NCBI GenBank assembly: GCA_947630175.1
Contig: CANRGJ010000008.1
Span: forward strand, 62,001 to 126,000
DNA: 64,000 nt
Source of the DNA: an uncultured Ruminiclostridium sp.
GTDB taxonomy: Bacteria > Bacillota > Clostridia > Oscillospirales > Ruminococcaceae
Direction of reading: 5' to 3'
The notes beneath the pieces are model-generated. The model was not told the DNA's origin and did not search any database. It worked only from the letters and a program-made list of their open reading frames with translations. Each line of letters begins with the position of its first letter. Position 1 is the stretch's first letter. The translations under genes were made by a program, and so were the position numbers. This document shows positions 51,795 through 59,537 of this stretch, in pieces.

Positions 51795-53162
51795 ATGGAA
51801 TTAAAAAGCTTTATCGGCGTTACGCCTGAGATACAGGCGCTGACAGACCTTTGCGTTCAGAACAGCAGTATCGACCCCTCTCTTTACGGGAAATACGACG
51901 TAAAGCGCGGGCTTCGCGACCTTAACGGCAAGGGCGTGCTTGCGGGACTTACCGAGATAGCGTCGGTAGTTGGCAGTAAAACGGAAAACGGAGTTTCCGT
52001 TCCTTGCGAGGGACAGCTTTTTTACCGCGGGATAAACGTAAAGGAAATAATCAGCGGCTTTATTTCCGAAAAGCGTTTCGGCTTTGAGGAGATAACCTAT
52101 CTGCTGATTTTCGGAGAATTGCCAAACGCAGAGCAATTGAGCAGCTTCAAAAAGCTCCTGGGAAATATGATGACCCTTCCCACCAACTTCATCAGGGACG
52201 TTATAATGAAAGGTCCCAGTGACGATATGATGAACAGCCTTGCAAGGAGCGTTCTCACCCTGCACAGCTACGACCAAAACGCCAACGATATAAGCCTGCC
52301 CAATGTTTTAAGACAATGTCTGAAGCTGATAGCGGTATTCCCAATGCTTTCGGTTTACGGCTATCAGGCGTACAATTTTTATATAGAAAAGCAAAGCCTT
52401 TTCATTCATCAGCCAAGACCTGAGCTTTCAATAGCGGAAAATCTTCTGCACCTGCTCCGCCCCGACAGCAATTACACCGAGCTGGAGGCTCACGTGCTCG
52501 ACCTTGCCCTTGTGCTCCATGCAGAGCACGGCGGAGGAAACAACTCCACCTTCACCACTCACGTTGTCACCAGTTCTGGAACGGACACCTACTCCGCGAT
52601 AGCGGCGGCGCTTTGCTCCCTCAAGGGCCCCAAGCACGGCGGCGCTAACCTTAAAGTCATGCATATGTTTGAGGATATGAAGCAAAACGTAAAGGACTGG
52701 CAGGACGACGAGGAGATAAGCGCATACCTGCAGGCCCTGCTTGACAAAAAAGCCTTTGACAAGGCGGGACTTATCTACGGTATAGGTCACGCCATATACT
52801 CCCTCTCCGACCCGAGAGCTGAGGTATTCAGAGTGTATGTGGAAAAGCTGTCCAAGGAAAAGGGACTGGAGGCGGAATATCAGCTTTACGCCAAGGTAGC
52901 CGACCTTGCTCCTAAAATAATTTCGGGAAAAAAGAAAATGTACAAGGGCGTCAGCCCCAACGTGGACTTTTTCAGCGGCTTTGCGTACAGTATGATGGGA
53001 CTTCCTCTGGAATTGTATACCCCCATCTTCGCCGTTTCAAGAATAAGCGGCTGGAGCGCTCACAGAATGGAAGAGCTTATCAATGCGGGAAAGATAATCC
53101 GCCCCGCTTATATGAACGTGGGCGAAGCAAAACAATACGTAAAGCTGGCTGACAGAAAATGA
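51795..53162 (+). CDS. Citrate synthase (citrate/methylcitrate synthase family)
   Basis: This enzyme condenses acetyl-CoA with oxaloacetate, feeding glutamate synthesis in anaerobes. The 455-residue protein has the catalytic set: HAEHGGGNNSTFTTH and GPKHGG around the first His, GIGHAIYSLSDPRA around the second, and NVDFFSGFAYSMMGLP with the Asp. The N-terminal 60 residues are family-specific. No aconitase or isocitrate dehydrogenase gene is nearby. AAGGAGG precedes the ATG, and the stop overlaps the next gene by four bases. Confidence 0.93.
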   Translation: MELKSFIGVTPEIQALTDLCVQNSSIDPSLYGKYDVKRGLRDLNGKGVLAGLTEIASVVGSKTENGVSVPCEGQLFYRGINVKEIISGFISEKRFGFEEITYLLIFGELPNAEQLSSFKKLLGNMMTLPTNFIRDVIMKGPSDDMMNSLARSVLTLHSYDQNANDISLPNVLRQCLKLIAVFPMLSVYGYQAYNFYIEKQSLFIHQPRPELSIAENLLHLLRPDSNYTELEAHVLDLALVLHAEHGGGNNSTFTTHVVTSSGTDTYSAIAAALCSLKGPKHGGANLKVMHMFEDMKQNVKDWQDDEEISAYLQALLDKKAFDKAGLIYGIGHAIYSLSDPRAEVFRVYVEKLSKEKGLEAEYQLYAKVADLAPKIISGKKKMYKGVSPNVDFFSGFAYSMMGLPLELYTPIFAVSRISGWSAHRMEELINAGKIIRPAYMNVGEAKQYVKLADRK

Positions 53163-53947
53163 CCCTTTCGGGAAAGATAACAAGAGTAATTTTCATAGCG
53201 GCTGAAACAATTGCCGCCCTGCTTTTTATGTTCCCTATGACAAGGAACATAATCGGGATAGGCAACATTTTCGGTCTGGCGGTAATGCTAGCCTGCCTTA
53301 TAGCGACCATATTTTTCCCCCGCTTTAAGGCAGAGCTAAAGTCCCTCTGGAAGAAAAAAAGCGGAAAAATACTGCTCGTTCTGTCAGGCACAGTGCTGGG
53401 GATACTGGTGCTTTACGCCATTATCCTGTCGGGAATGATGTTGTCCGCTATCTTAAACCGTCCAAGCTCCCCCGACGCCGTGATAGTTTTAGGCTGTAAA
53501 GTCCAGCCCGGCGGAAACCCGAGCCTTATGCTCAGCAAGCGGATAGACGCCGCATATGGATATTTAAGCGAAAACGAGGACGTCATCTGTGTGGTATCAG
53601 GCGGAAAAGGGAAAAACGAACCTGAAAGCGAGGCTGCCGTTATGAAGCGCCGCCTTGTGGAAATGGGGATTTCTCCCGACAGGATAATTTCCGAGGACAA
53701 GTCCACCAGCACCGCCGAAAACCTGTCATATTCAGCTGTTCTCCTTTCGGAAAACGGAATAAAAGCAGAAAACATCGCCATAGTCACCGACGGCTTTCAT
53801 CAGTTTAGAGCGTCCCTTATGGCAAAGGATATGGGAATTTCCGTTTCAGCGGTGAATGCAGAAACTCCCTTCTGGCTTTTCCCGACCTATTGGGTGAGAG
53901 AGTGGTTCGGCTTGTCCTACTTTTTCGTGTTCGGTACAGATTTGTAA
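53159..53947 (+). CDS. DUF218 (YdcF/SanA-like) membrane protein
   Basis: This 262-residue protein has three N-terminal hydrophobic segments (about 10-30, 35-55 and 75-100) and then the DUF218 domain: DAVIVLGCKVQPGGNPSLMLSKRI, VVSGGKGKNEPESEA, EDKSTSTAENL and VTDGFHQFRASLMA. Family members are linked to cell-envelope integrity, with no firm reaction assigned. The start overlaps the citrate synthase stop (ATGA), so the two are coupled although functionally unrelated. Confidence 0.88.
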   Translation: MTLSGKITRVIFIAAETIAALLFMFPMTRNIIGIGNIFGLAVMLACLIATIFFPRFKAELKSLWKKKSGKILLVLSGTVLGILVLYAIILSGMMLSAILNRPSSPDAVIVLGCKVQPGGNPSLMLSKRIDAAYGYLSENEDVICVVSGGKGKNEPESEAAVMKRRLVEMGISPDRIISEDKSTSTAENLSYSAVLLSENGIKAENIAIVTDGFHQFRASLMAKDMGISVSAVNAETPFWLFPTYWVREWFGLSYFFVFGTDL

Positions 53948-53996
53948 AAATACGGGGCGTCGCCCCATAAATACTATACGGAAAGGAATAATAAAT

Positions 53997-54458
53997 ATGA
54001 AGTATTGTAAAAACTGCGGCGCAGAAAACAACGATGAAAATCAGTTTTGTTTCAATTGCCGCTGCGACAGCTTTTCCGACTCAGCGCCTGTAAAAAACGC
54101 CGAGCCTCAGCCTGTGACCGGCCAGCCCGCCCCTCAGCCTATGCCAAGACCCGTTCCCCCTCCGCCTCCTCCAATGCCTATTCCTCAGCCGAGAATGAAA
54201 AAGCCGCTTGGCGTTTACGACCTGCTGGCGATACTCGGCTTTGTAGCGGCGCTGGTTGGAATGTTCAGCACGTCTATAATCCTCCACCCCGTTTCCGCGA
54301 TCGCCTCCATAATCGGCTTTGTTGGGAACACCCGCTTTAAGGGACTTGCCCTTGCAGGCTTTGTTATAGCCATCGTGGGAGGAATAGTGTTCACCGTAAT
54401 CTCCCTGTACGAGAACGGCTATATCCCCGAATGGATAACCGACGGCGCGTTCCATTAA
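53997..54458 (+). CDS. Zinc-ribbon and DUF4190-type membrane protein
   Basis: This 153-residue protein begins with a zinc ribbon (KYCKNCGAENNDENQFCFNCRC, four Cys in two CxxC pairs). It continues with a Pro/Gln-rich linker (PVPPPPPPMPIPQP) and ends with two membrane segments of the DUF4190 type (LLAILGFVAALVGMF and GLALAGFVIAIVGGIVFTVI). The function is unknown; such proteins are common and variable in Firmicutes. GGAAAGGA precedes the ATG. A terminator follows 18 bp after the stop. Confidence 0.83.
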   Translation: MKYCKNCGAENNDENQFCFNCRCDSFSDSAPVKNAEPQPVTGQPAPQPMPRPVPPPPPPMPIPQPRMKKPLGVYDLLAILGFVAALVGMFSTSIILHPVSAIASIIGFVGNTRFKGLALAGFVIAIVGGIVFTVISLYENGYIPEWITDGAFH

Positions 54459-54475
54459 AATTCATAAAAATAAAC

Positions 54476-54506
54476 AAAATTACCGCCCTAACAGGCGGTA
54501 ATTTTC
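54476..54506 (+). terminator. Intrinsic terminator after the zinc-ribbon gene
   Basis: AAAATTACCGCC pairs with GGCGGTAATTTT across CTAACA, followed by C and T residues. Confidence 0.88.
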
Positions 54507-54509
54507 TGT

Positions 54510-54538
54510 TTGACAAATTTTTCCCCATTTGATAAAAT
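54510..54538 (+). promoter_or_regulatory. Sigma-A promoter of the DUF2798 gene
   Basis: TTGACA at 54510-54515 and TAAAAT at 54533-54538 are 17 bp apart. Transcription from here would include the structured leader at 54561-54649. Confidence 0.8.
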
Positions 54539-54560
54539 AAATATATAAAGAAAAATAAAT

Positions 54561-54649
54561 ATTGCATACGACACATGTGGCGAAAAGCGTAAATCTGATC
54601 ACGGAAGCAATACGGTATCGGAAAACGTTTTGCCGTATGTGTTTTTTTG
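54561..54649 (+). promoter_or_regulatory. Terminator-containing leader RNA of unknown class
   Basis: ACACAT (54571) with the following GGC.AAAA.CG pairs over about 17 positions with CG.TTTT.GCC.ATGTGT ending at 54642, directly before TTTTTTT. A second possible pairing, ATACGG with CCGTAT, uses the same 3' arm. The leader starts about 20 bases after the predicted transcription start and ends 40 bases before the coding region, so it looks like an attenuator or riboswitch. I cannot assign it to a known class. Confidence 0.6.
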
Positions 54650-54690
54650 CGCCTTTCGCAGGTTATGCAGACGAAAGAAGGAGAAAAATT

Positions 54691-55263
54691 ATGCCCCAGA
54701 CCAAAGCTCAGCGAATGATATTCGCACTTCTCACGGTCATCGTTACCGTACATGCCTATGTTTTTTACAGCCTTTACGTTGTAAACGGAGACACACTTAT
54801 GCAGGTGACGGGCGAAAGCGGCGTGCTTTCTGCCATAAATGCACAGGGCGGCGTTTATATGTGCGGACATTACGTTCCCATCTGGGCGGTAGTGATAACG
54901 GAGTTTGTCTTTGCCTACTGCCTTGAGATATTTATGGGAAGTCCCTGCTCGTTTCGCCTTGCCGCAAGGGTTTTTGACGTGGAAAATACTCACCCCGTCC
55001 TGTTTGAAACGGCGATAATATGCGCAACGGTGGGACTTATGTGCCCCGCTATGAGCCTTATAGCGGCTTTTCTGTATTATCCGTATTATGCGGGCTTCAG
55101 CGTGCTGACCCTATTTGCCAACTGGATAAAGCTGGTATGCGTAAATCTGCCCTTTGCGTTTTTCTCACAGCTTTTCTTCATTCAGCCCTTGATAAGAACG
55201 GTGTTCAAAGCGATTTTTGCAAAGAGGAACGCCGCGCAGTACGCTGTTGAAACGGCAGAATAA
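54691..55263 (+). CDS. DUF2798-type membrane protein
   Basis: This 190-residue protein has four to five membrane segments. Its opening TKAQRMIFALLTVIVTVHAYVFYSLYVV is typical of DUF2798 proteins, and the second half repeats a similar unit (FETAIICATVGLMCPAMSLIAAFLYY). The function is unknown. The ATG at 54691 has AAGGAGAAA upstream; the reading frame extends to 54562, but that part contains the leader hairpin. A terminator follows. Confidence 0.82.
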   Translation: MPQTKAQRMIFALLTVIVTVHAYVFYSLYVVNGDTLMQVTGESGVLSAINAQGGVYMCGHYVPIWAVVITEFVFAYCLEIFMGSPCSFRLAARVFDVENTHPVLFETAIICATVGLMCPAMSLIAAFLYYPYYAGFSVLTLFANWIKLVCVNLPFAFFSQLFFIQPLIRTVFKAIFAKRNAAQYAVETAE

Positions 55264-55285
55264 AGAGCCATACGGCTCTTTTTTT
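55262..55285 (+). terminator. Intrinsic terminator after the DUF2798 gene
   Basis: AAAGAGCC pairs with GGCTCTTT across ATAC, followed by a T-run. The convergent GNAT gene ends shortly beyond. Confidence 0.88.
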
Positions 55286-55308
55286 AATTTAAATATAATT
55301 CACGAAAA

Positions 55309-55866
55309 TCACCGATCGAGCTTCTTTATCATAATATACTCATTCAGCAAAGTCCCGTTCTTTAAGCGTATTGCGTCAGGGCGGACGCCGCATATTCTGA
55401 ACCCCATTTTCTCATACAGCGCCCTCGCCCTCGTATTTCCCTCTATAAATTCCAGCTCTATCTGCAAAACGTTCTCCCACTCCTTTGCAAGGCGTATCAT
55501 CTCCTGAAACATTTTTGTGCCTATCCCCAGGCCCCAGAACTCTTTCAGCAAAGCAACAGCCACGTTTGCCCTGTGCCGTGTTTTGATGTTGTTTTGAAAG
55601 CCTATATCGCAGTTTCCCGCTATCCTGCCCTCCACCTCGCAAATCATCATAATTTCGTTCGGAGCAGCATTCATTCTTTCAAACGACTCTTTTTCGCTCT
55701 CATAAGTGTATTTGCCGCATTCCTCAGGACAGCGGAGCAAAAATTCCGTTTCCTCAGCGGTACGGCGGAGATATTCAAGCGTGCCGTTTATGTCCTCTTC
55801 TCTCGGGCTGTGAAGTACGGCGCTGCGTCCGTCCTTAAGCGTAAAATTTATGTCCCGTATTATCAT
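55309..55866 (-). CDS. GNAT-family N-acetyltransferase
   Basis: This 185-residue acetyltransferase has the acetyl-CoA loop motif VALLKEFWGLGIGTKMFQEM (about 127-146) and motif B IELEFIEGNTRARALYEKMGFRICG. The acceptor cannot be predicted; relatives of RimJ type acetylate small molecules or protein N termini. It lies downstream of ileS on the same strand with a 56-bp gap. AAAGGAG precedes the ATG. Confidence 0.88.
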   Translation of the reverse strand: MIIRDINFTLKDGRSAVLHSPREEDINGTLEYLRRTAEETEFLLRCPEECGKYTYESEKESFERMNAAPNEIMMICEVEGRIAGNCDIGFQNNIKTRHRANVAVALLKEFWGLGIGTKMFQEMIRLAKEWENVLQIELEFIEGNTRARALYEKMGFRICGVRPDAIRLKNGTLLNEYIMIKKLDR

Positions 55867-55922
55867 TTCTTCTCCTTTAAAAGGTAGCGCCGCCTGATTT
55901 TTTCATCGGGCAGCGTTTTGTT

Positions 55923-58900
55923 TTATCCTATCTTTTCGACCCCCAACGTTACCTTTTCGCCGTTGATGTCCCAGCTTGCGGTGTAGCCGCCTGCACTGCC
56001 GAAAACAAATTCCTCGGTGAGAGTGTTTTCGGAAATTTCCGCCTTTCCTCTCTCTATAATTTCCTTTATCTTTTCGTTGTCGGCGCAGTATACCTTGATT
56101 TTGTCCATAACCTCAAAACCTGCGTCCTTGCGCATTGTCTGGAGCTTGCTGATTATCTCACGGATAAAGCCCTCCTCGATAAGCGCCTCGTCAAGAGCAG
56201 TATTAAGCGCAACGGTAACTCCCCTGTCGGAAGCGACTGCGTAGCCCTCCTTCTGGGAAACGTCGATGAGCAGCTCCTCCTCCGTCAGCTTTATATCTCC
56301 CGTGGAGATAGCGACGGTCATAACTCCCGTGTTTTTCAGCTCCGCCATCGCCTTGTTCCCGTCAACCTCTGCAAGGGCGTTTCTCACTTCGCCAAGCTGC
56401 TTTCCGTACTTTGCGCCCAGCAGCTTTAACTGCGGCTTGAATGAATACGAGGTGAACCCCGAGGTATCCTCCACAAATTCCAGCTTCTTCACGTTCAGTT
56501 CGTCTGTAACTATCTCAATAAACATATCGTCAAGCTGTTTTTCCGACTGAACGAAAATTTCAGACAAGGGCTGACGGTTCTTGACTGCGGCGTTGTTTCT
56601 TGCTGCTCTGCCAAGCGCAACTATCTGCAATACCGTTTCCATTTTTTCTTCCAGCTCAGCGTCTATCAGGCTTTCGTCACATTCGGGGTAGGAGCAGAGA
56701 TGAACGCTTTCGGGGGCAGTTTTGTCGTTGGCGCAGACAAGGTTGCGGTAAATATCCTCCGCCACGAAAGGCGTCATGGGAGCTGTCAGCTTCGCCACGG
56801 TAACAAGCGCGGTGTAAAGCGTGGTGTAAGCGTTTATCTTGTCCTGGGTCAGCTCCTTCTGCCAGAAACGCTCGCGGCTCCTGCGGACGTACCAGTTGGA
56901 CATTTCGTCGGTGAAATCCTGCAGCGCCTTTGCCGCTTCGGGAATACGGAAATCAGCCAGATTTTCGTCCACCGTCTTTATGACCGTGTTCAGCTTTGAC
57001 AGCAGCCATTTGTCCATTACCGACAGCTTTTCAGGCTCAGGCTTGTATTTTCCTGCGTCAAAATCATCTATATTTGCGTAAAGCACGAAGAAAGCATAGG
57101 TGTTCCAGAGAGTAGAGATATACTTTCTCTGTCCCTCCATAACCGCTTTTCCCGAAAATCTGTTAGGAAGCCAGGGAGCGCTGTTTGTGTAGAAGTACCA
57201 GCGTATAGCGTCCGAGCCGTAAGTCTCAAGCGCCTCAAAGGGGTCGACGGTGTTGCCAAGGTGCTTTGACATCTTCCTGCCCTCTTCGTCTTGAACAAGT
57301 CCCAGTACCAGCACGTTTTTGTACGGCGCTTTGTCAAATACAAGGGTGGAGATAGCCAGCAGTGAATAGAACCAGCCTCTTGTCTGATCCACCGCCTCGG
57401 AGATAAAGTCGGCGGGGAACTGTGATTCAAACAACTCCTTGTTTTCAAAAGGATAGTGGTGTTGAGCGAAAGGCATTGACCCGCTGTCGAACCAGCAGTC
57501 TATGACTTCGGGAACACGCTTCATCTCACCGCCGCACTTGGGGCATACCAAAGTAACTGTGTCGATATAAGGCTTATGCAGCTCTATATCGTCAGGGCAG
57601 TTGTTGCTCATACTTTTCAGCTCTTCGATACTTCCCACAGCGTGCTGATGACCGCAGGAGCATTCCCATATATTCAGCGGAGTTCCCCAGTACCTGTTTC
57701 TGCTCAGCGCCCAGTCCTGAGCGTTGGCAATCCAGTCCCCGAAACGGTTCTTGCCCACGCTTTCGGGTATCCAGTTCACTTCCTCGTTGTTCTTTATCAT
57801 TCTGTCCCTTACTTCGGACATTCTGATGAACCAGCTGTTGCGGGCGTAGTAGATAAGGGGAGTATCGCACCGCCAGCAGAAGGGATAGCTGTGTTCAAAG
57901 GGAGGAGCGCTGAATAGCAGTCCTCTTTCCTTCAGATCCTTCAGCACTTCCTTGTCTGCGTCCTTGCAGAACATTCCCGCCCAAGGGGTTTCCTTAGTCA
58001 TTTCGCCCTTGGAGTCCACCAGCTGAACCAGCGGCAGACCGTAGTTTCTTCCCACGTTTGCGTCGTCCTCACCGAAAGCGGGAGCGATATGAACGATACC
58101 CGTACCGTCTGTCAGCGTTACGTAGCTGTCGCAGGTGACGTACCAGCATTTTTCCTTCGGGGAAACGAAGTTGAATAAAGGCTCATATTCCTTATACTCA
58201 AGCTCCTTGCCTGTGTATCTTTCAAGAATTTCCCAGCCTTCTTCCAGAACAGACGCCACCAATGCTTCCGCCATATAGTAGGTGTATTCCCCGCTTTTTA
58301 CCTTGACGTAGGTTTCAACGGGGTTTACGCACAGCGCCACGTTTGAGGGGAGCGTCCAGGGGGTAGTGGTCCAGGCGAGGAAATAAGCGTCCTCGCCCTT
58401 TGCCTTAAAGCGGGCGATAGCGGAGCGTTCCTTTACGTCCTTATACCCCTGCGCTACCTCGTGAGAGGACAGGGGAGTACCGCAGCGAGGGCAGTAGGGA
58501 ACTATCTTGAAGCCCTTATAAAGCAGACCCTTGTCCCAGATAGTTTTCAGCGCCCACCATTCGGACTCGATAAAGTTGTTGTCGTAAGTGACGTAAGGAT
58601 CTTCCATATCCGCCCAGAAGCCCACGGTCTGTGAGAAATCCTCCCACATACCCTTGTACTTCCACACGCTTTCCTTACATTCCTTTATAAAAGGCTCAAG
58701 ACCGTACTGCTCTATCTGCTCCTTGCCGTCCAGCCCCAGCTTTTTCTCCACTTCAAGCTCAACGGGCAGACCGTGAGTGTCCCAGCCCGCCTTGCGGGGA
58801 ACGAACGCCCCTTTCATTGCATGATAGCGGGGTATCATATCCTTGAACGCTCTCGTTTCAACGTGACCGATATGAGGCTTTCCGTTTGCAGTGGGAGGAC

Positions 58901-59036
58901 CGTCATAGAAAACGTATGAGCGATCGCCCTTGTGCGTTTCCATACTCTTTTTGAAAATGTCGTTCTCACGCCAGAACTTTTCCACCTTTTTCTCCCTCTC
59001 AACAGGGGACAAGGCGCTGTCAACTTTCTCGTACAT
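55923..59036 (-). CDS. ileS: Isoleucyl-tRNA synthetase (type 2)
   Basis: IleRS charges tRNA-Ile. The 1037-residue class I enzyme has the HIGH-type motif PPTANGKPHIGH and KMSKHLGN (KMSKS-type). It also has an editing domain and a long C-terminal part with LGAKYGKQLGEVRNAL and GNKAMAEL (DUF5915-like), which mark it as the eukaryote-like IleRS2 form rather than the commoner IleRS1. IleRS2 enzymes as a group tolerate mupirocin; resistance here is inference. The upstream T-box with an ATC specifier fits. AAAGGAG precedes the ATG. Confidence 0.95.
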   Translation of the reverse strand: MYEKVDSALSPVEREKKVEKFWRENDIFKKSMETHKGDRSYVFYDGPPTANGKPHIGHVETRAFKDMIPRYHAMKGAFVPRKAGWDTHGLPVELEVEKKLGLDGKEQIEQYGLEPFIKECKESVWKYKGMWEDFSQTVGFWADMEDPYVTYDNNFIESEWWALKTIWDKGLLYKGFKIVPYCPRCGTPLSSHEVAQGYKDVKERSAIARFKAKGEDAYFLAWTTTPWTLPSNVALCVNPVETYVKVKSGEYTYYMAEALVASVLEEGWEILERYTGKELEYKEYEPLFNFVSPKEKCWYVTCDSYVTLTDGTGIVHIAPAFGEDDANVGRNYGLPLVQLVDSKGEMTKETPWAGMFCKDADKEVLKDLKERGLLFSAPPFEHSYPFCWRCDTPLIYYARNSWFIRMSEVRDRMIKNNEEVNWIPESVGKNRFGDWIANAQDWALSRNRYWGTPLNIWECSCGHQHAVGSIEELKSMSNNCPDDIELHKPYIDTVTLVCPKCGGEMKRVPEVIDCWFDSGSMPFAQHHYPFENKELFESQFPADFISEAVDQTRGWFYSLLAISTLVFDKAPYKNVLVLGLVQDEEGRKMSKHLGNTVDPFEALETYGSDAIRWYFYTNSAPWLPNRFSGKAVMEGQRKYISTLWNTYAFFVLYANIDDFDAGKYKPEPEKLSVMDKWLLSKLNTVIKTVDENLADFRIPEAAKALQDFTDEMSNWYVRRSRERFWQKELTQDKINAYTTLYTALVTVAKLTAPMTPFVAEDIYRNLVCANDKTAPESVHLCSYPECDESLIDAELEEKMETVLQIVALGRAARNNAAVKNRQPLSEIFVQSEKQLDDMFIEIVTDELNVKKLEFVEDTSGFTSYSFKPQLKLLGAKYGKQLGEVRNALAEVDGNKAMAELKNTGVMTVAISTGDIKLTEEELLIDVSQKEGYAVASDRGVTVALNTALDEALIEEGFIREIISKLQTMRKDAGFEVMDKIKVYCADNEKIKEIIERGKAEISENTLTEEFVFGSAGGYTASWDINGEKVTLGVEKIG

Positions 59037-59107
59037 CTTTTGTTTCTCCTTTATTGTTAAGCAATAATTTATACATAAATCTCAGTTTCGGTGTGAACAC
59101 GCCGAAA

Positions 59108-59259
59108 CAGTGGACAATGGATAGTTGACAATTGACAATTGTGGTGTTTTTGCCTTTGGCAAAAACAGATTTGAAATGACAGGCAAAAAGTTTGCAGGCG
59201 ACAATTTAGATCCGTCCGCAAAGCGGACACCACAACTGTCAACTATCCACTGTCAACTG
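59108..59259. repeat. MITE-like repeat, family B copy 2
   Basis: This 152-bp element has inverted ends (CAGTGGACAATGG ... at 59108 and ... CACTGTCAACTG at 59259) and two internal hairpins (GTTTTTGCCTTTGGCAAAAAC and GTCCGCAAAGCGGAC). Its middle part is the reverse complement of copy 1 at 17320-17471. It sits between the T-box terminator and ileS, so it is transcribed in the ileS leader. Confidence 0.83.
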
Positions 59260-59265
59260 TAAACT

Positions 59266-59500
59266 AAAAAGGCTTTTTCCCGTTTTAACGGGAAAAAGCC
59301 TTTTTCACCACCCATTAAACCATTCAATCAAACGGTTTTCCTTAACGCAGAAAATACGGCAAGGCTTAATAGGAACCCGTTCGGCCCGCAACTCCAAAGT
59401 GATGTTCAGCAAACGCCGCGCTGCCGCTTTCCACCCTTTGCGGCTCTCTGTAAGCGCGCCTGCACTTGCCTACTGTCTTTGTCACAGTCTTTGAATATTG
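59266..59500 (-). promoter_or_regulatory. Isoleucine T-box riboswitch with terminator
   Basis: On the minus strand, stem I shows GACAGTAGG, CAGAGAGCCGC and AAGGGTGGAAAGCGGC (distal loop features). GAACATCACTTTGGAG follows, where ATC (59403-59401) is the isoleucine specifier. Downstream ATGGGTGGTG supplies the T-box TGG that pairs with tRNA NCCA, and the terminator AAAAAGGCTTTTTCCCG...CGGGAAAAAGCC with T5 lies at 59266-59305. Uncharged tRNA-Ile should turn on ileS. Confidence 0.92.
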
Positions 59501-59505
59501 AAAAT

Positions 59506-59534
59506 ATAATAACACTTTATTTTTGATTTGTCAA
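59506..59534 (-). promoter_or_regulatory. Sigma-A promoter of the T-box/ileS unit
   Basis: On the minus strand TTGACA (59534-59529) and TATTAT (59511-59506) are 17 bp apart, just beyond the glyS stop codon. The T-box begins within a few bases of the predicted transcription start. Confidence 0.85.
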
Positions 59535-59537
59535 GCG

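Noticed and set aside
54571-54642. Assignment of the DUF2798 leader to the c-di-GMP-I riboswitch class
   Set aside because: Only a short stretch resembles the core; the P2 helix and the GGCAAACC motif are missing.
59425-59445. AAGGGTGG on the minus strand first read as the T-box core of the ileS leader
   Set aside because: Its position after CAGAGAGCC and before the specifier shows it is the stem I distal loop. The true T-box TGG lies at about 59308-59318, next to the terminator.
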